Of a DNA stretch of 64,000 nucleotides, positions 61,345-64,000 are shown one piece after another. The position numbers were made by a program, and so were the translations under genes. The notes beneath the pieces were generated by a model that saw nothing but the letters and a program-made list of their open reading frames with translations, was not told the DNA's origin and ran no database searches. Location: positions 40,013 through 104,012 of the forward strand of contig JBARIW010000065.1 in NCBI GenBank assembly GCA_049799955.1, written 5' to 3'. The stretch comes from JBGTFE01 sp049799955 (GTDB lineage Bacteria; Acidobacteriota; Blastocatellia; Pyrinomonadales; Pyrinomonadaceae). Position 1 is the first letter of the stretch; each line of letters begins with the position of its first letter.

Positions 61345-63477
61345 ATGCCAAATATTACATTTATGTCCAATTTGTCCAACATCATGTGTCCTAATTGCGG
61401 CTCTGTGGTTCCTGCCGGATCTGTGTGTCTGCAGTGCGGCGCCGCTTTCAGCCAGACGGAAAGCCAAAGCGCTGGAGAAATCTTTGTTCAAAGCGTTCCG
61501 GAGGCGTCTTTCGAGACTATCGAGACGGTCGGGATAAACGTTTTACCTGATCTTGATCCCAGACTTCAAAGGATAATCGCCAACGTTAAACAAGGTGTCC
61601 GCAAATTATCGACTTCCTCAACCGGCACCGATGAAGTTGCGGTTATCGCCAAAGTCACGAACCTAGCGGCGTGGGAAGGCTTGAGCGAAGTCACTATTGG
61701 AGCGGAGATAGGTGGCGATGAAAATGGTGATATAACTATAGTAACCGGAAGAATCCCCGTAAGCCGCGTTGAATTTGTACGGCAGCAGCCATTTGTCATA
61801 AGTTTAAAGCCTGCCCAGCGACTCAAAGCCGATCTTAATAAGACTATTGAGGAGATTGGGAGCCGGAGCGATTTATTGCCTAACGGCAACCTCGGCGACG
61901 GGGGCAGCCAAGCCATCGTCGGTATCGTTGATTTTGGATGCGACTTTGCCCACCAAAACTTCCTCAACTCGAATGGGTCTAGTCGCCTTCTCGCCATCTG
62001 GGATCAGACAGGTCCGTCCAGCGCGACCAGTCCTTTCGGTTATGGAAAGGTTCACACCAGAGCTGATATTAACACGGCGCTTTTGCAGCAAGACCCGTAC
62101 GCGGCGCTCGGATATGGTCCGCCCCCGGACACTATCTTTGAAAAGGGCAGTCATGGAACGCACGTAATGGATATCGCTGCCGGCAACGGTCTCGGAACGG
62201 GCGTTCCCGGCGTCGCTCCTCAGGCGGACATAATCTTCGTCGAGGTCGCCGGTAGCGATATTCCGTGGAGCAGCTCCGAGGTGGTCGGGAAGTCTTTCGG
62301 CGACTCGGTGCAATTGCTCGAAGCGCTTAAGTTTATTTTCGATTTGGCAGGCGCCCGCCCCTGCGTCATCAATGTCAGCCTGGGAACAAATGGCGGACCT
62401 CATGACGGCTCGACCTTGGTGGAACAGGGAATCGACACCCTTTTAACTCAAGCGTCGAATAGAGCCGTTTGTATAGCGGCGTCAAACTCTTTCAGTGACG
62501 GAATACATGCCGCCGGCAACGTTCCGGCTGGCGGGACTTTTGATCTGTTGTGGGATTTGCCTTCGCAGGACTCGACCAGCAATGAATTTGAGTTATGGTA
62601 CTCGGGCGGCGACCGGTTCGGGGTCGAGATAATTGCCCCCAACGGTAACAGCTTATTAAGAGTTGACCCGGGCGAGAACAGTAAAGCGCTAAAAAGCGAC
62701 AACAAAATCGTGCTGTTGGCAGCCAATCGACTTTCAGATCCCAATAACGGTGATAATATGATCGGGATTTTTCTTGAAAGAGGCTTACCGACCGGGCGTT
62801 GGATTATCAGGCTGCATGGAATAACGGTCAATGACGGCAGTTTTCATGCCTGGATTGAAAGAGATGATTCCGGTCAATCAAGTTTTGAACCTCCGAACGA
62901 TAATTCTCATACTATTGGTTCCATCTCCTGCGGTCGTCACCCAATCGTTGTCGGGTCTTATGATGCGCACAAGACCAGCTTGCCATTATCATTTTTTTCC
63001 AGCTCCGGTCCGACCCGAGACGGTCGGGAAAAACCGGAAGTTTCCGCGCCGGGACACGCAGTTCTGGCAGCCCATTCGAGAACAAAAAATAAGGTAATCG
63101 GCAAATCCGGAACCAGCATGGCTTCGCCTGCCGCGACCGGCGCGGTGGCGTTGGTCCTATCGGAAGCAAATGCCCGGGGAGTGTCGCTTAACTCGCAGCA
63201 GATACGCGATATAATTATCAACTCCGCGCGCAAGAATCCGCCTGTCGGAACGGCTTGGGATCCGCGTTTTGGACGCGGGCGAATATCCGCTTCAACCGCA
63301 GTCGCGGCGGCTGCCGCGCTACAGCCGCCGACAACATCCGTGGGAACAAAATCTGGCGGCAAGCGAAAAAGCTCTTCGTCAAAAAAGGGAGCCGAAGCGA
63401 CAAAACGAGGTTCGTCGATCAATAAATCCGGAACAGCGGGAGAGCCAAAAGCGGCTGGAAAATCTAAATCCGGCTAG
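61345..63477 (+). CDS. Zinc-ribbon subtilase (S8 serine protease)
   Basis: A protein of 710 residues from the ATG at 61345 (MPNITFMSNLSN; AAAGGAG lies 12 bases upstream; the ORF start at 61309 is rejected). It starts with a zinc ribbon, CPNC (15-18) and CLQC (28-31). A propeptide-like region (about 75-170) precedes the catalytic domain with Asp in GIVDFGCDFAHQ (about 195), His in GSHGTHVMDIAAGNG (about 269) and Ser in GTSMASPAATGAVAL (about 591). There is no signal peptide. The basic, low-complexity tail (KSGGKRKSSSSKKG) may bind nucleic acid. It is followed by a small inhibitor-like gene. Confidence 0.92.
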   Translation: MPNITFMSNLSNIMCPNCGSVVPAGSVCLQCGAAFSQTESQSAGEIFVQSVPEASFETIETVGINVLPDLDPRLQRIIANVKQGVRKLSTSSTGTDEVAVIAKVTNLAAWEGLSEVTIGAEIGGDENGDITIVTGRIPVSRVEFVRQQPFVISLKPAQRLKADLNKTIEEIGSRSDLLPNGNLGDGGSQAIVGIVDFGCDFAHQNFLNSNGSSRLLAIWDQTGPSSATSPFGYGKVHTRADINTALLQQDPYAALGYGPPPDTIFEKGSHGTHVMDIAAGNGLGTGVPGVAPQADIIFVEVAGSDIPWSSSEVVGKSFGDSVQLLEALKFIFDLAGARPCVINVSLGTNGGPHDGSTLVEQGIDTLLTQASNRAVCIAASNSFSDGIHAAGNVPAGGTFDLLWDLPSQDSTSNEFELWYSGGDRFGVEIIAPNGNSLLRVDPGENSKALKSDNKIVLLAANRLSDPNNGDNMIGIFLERGLPTGRWIIRLHGITVNDGSFHAWIERDDSGQSSFEPPNDNSHTIGSISCGRHPIVVGSYDAHKTSLPLSFFSSSGPTRDGREKPEVSAPGHAVLAAHSRTKNKVIGKSGTSMASPAATGAVALVLSEANARGVSLNSQQIRDIIINSARKNPPVGTAWDPRFGRGRISASTAVAAAAALQPPTTSVGTKSGGKRKSSSSKKGAEATKRGSSINKSGTAGEPKAAGKSKSG

Positions 63478-63681
63478 GAGACTAAATCATCAGTAAGGTA
63501 AATAGGAAAATAACAAGAGATATTCCGCGCCCGGCGGGACTTGGAATTCTTCAATGTGTTTGAAATCGCTTTCTTATAACCCGGGTTTAGAGGTATACTG
63601 TTTATGGAAGATTGCCGGCTCTGTCTAAAATTAAGAAAGCCGGTAGCCTTCCTCGACGATGAAAAGGCGGGAGGTTAAGCG
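63478..63681 (+). promoter_or_regulatory. Spacer with hairpin between protease and small gene
   Basis: A short stem GCCGGCT/AGCCGGT (about 63613-63644) lies in a 24-codon ORF starting at 63604 (MEDCRLCLKLRKPVAF onwards), which contains the ribosome site of the next gene (GGGAGGT). TATACT at about 63594 could be a -10 box. The ORF is probably a leader, if translated at all. Confidence 0.35.
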
Positions 63682-63939
63682 ATGGGTATTTCTTTAGACA
63701 ATCTTGAGAAAGTTGAATTAACGGGAACGACAGCATCATCTGTAAAAAAGGGTGATACCGTGACAGCTATATTTAAGGTTAAGAAAGCGAATTACGTTCC
63801 TGACGGGGTAAAGCCCCGCGCTCGAATTAATGCCAAGATTTTTACCGGCAGCTTTAAGTCCGATGAGGTCGGAAAAATTGAGTCTGATGAGAATGTGGAG
63901 TCAATCTCTCTCTCTCAAACTCTTCGTATGATCAAATAA
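63682..63939 (+). CDS. Small protein resembling a free-standing subtilisin propeptide/inhibitor (I9-like)
   Basis: A protein of 85 residues. The C-terminal half, RINAKIFTGSFKSDEVGKIE then SDENVESISLSQTLRMIK, fits the strand-helix-strand pattern of I9 propeptides (..GF.G.L..EEV..L..D.NVESIS.D). It can be aligned with the pre-catalytic region of the neighbouring subtilase (VTGRIPVSRVEFVRQQPFV, ISLKPAQRLK). A strong GGGAGGT site precedes the ATG. It may inhibit or help fold the protease. There is no signal peptide. Confidence 0.55.
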   Translation: MGISLDNLEKVELTGTTASSVKKGDTVTAIFKVKKANYVPDGVKPRARINAKIFTGSFKSDEVGKIESDENVESISLSQTLRMIK

Positions 63940-64000
63940 GTTAAGCTTTATAGCTGTCAACGGAATTGGAAGTCTCCGCCGAAGGGCTTTCTTGAATATT

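Overview
The window looks like a chromosomal segment of an Acidobacteriota bacterium, probably class Blastocatellia (Pyrinomonadaceae-like). This is inferred from the mix of DUF4331, DUF4394 and FG-GAP/VCBS secreted proteins, a DUF2277 protein and a pilB-pilT-pilC block, not from a marker gene. Two compositions are visible. Bases 1-26.8 kb are GC-richer with housekeeping genes. Bases 26.84-61 kb are AT-rich accessory DNA. GC rises again from about 61.3 kb.

Core part (1-26.8 kb): a partial NicO-type metal transporter, a TPR lipoprotein, DUF4331 and DUF4394/VCBS secreted proteins, lepA, a PIN/antitoxin module inserted at the lepA 3' end, DUF2277, an esterase, a TPR protein, a 5'-nucleotidase, kynA, an AT-rich GTPase/membrane pair, a cold-shock gene with a long leader, selA with an integron-like relic behind it, serC, a carboxypeptidase-regulatory/TPR protein, and pilB, pilT and pilC. 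Six intergenic spacers hold palindromes built from locus-specific tandem 7-8-mers.

Accessory part: a complete Tn7-like transposon spans 26842-52769. Its tips are TGT...ACA, its inner ends carry AATAAAGT-type repeats, and it is flanked by a 5-bp duplication (ATATT). It lies 13 bp after the pilC stop. It encodes TnsA, TnsB, TnsC and a TniQ/TnsD protein. No Cas gene and no CRISPR array are present. The cargo is modular: (i) a coupled zinc-knuckle/HTH pair; (ii) a ParB-like, SNF2 ATPase, DUF3883 and DNA methyltransferase operon resembling restriction-modification; (iii) an HNH-STAND-TGS-TPR gene, now frameshifted, whose stop codon overlaps a tRNA-Phe-like gene with a 26-nt D-loop insertion; (iv) a long PLP decarboxylase; (v) a five-gene kinase/glycosyltransferase/methyltransferase cluster. 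Degenerate copies of the right end lie between modules, suggesting growth by serial insertion.

Right after the right target duplication is a second Tn7-like left end (52775), so two elements used exactly the same site. Beyond it are an ApeA-like HEPN gene, a two-gene unit (unknown protein plus a 1197-aa DUF4062-STAND-TPR protein), a serine resolvase, a decayed tyrosine recombinase, and finally a zinc-ribbon subtilase with a strong promoter and 300-nt leader. A small protein resembling a free-standing subtilisin propeptide/inhibitor follows. The strongest candidates for undescribed biology are the TGS-containing STAND gene with its overlapping tRNA-like gene, the two-gene DUF4062-STAND unit, and the four-gene ParB/SNF2/DUF3883/MTase operon.
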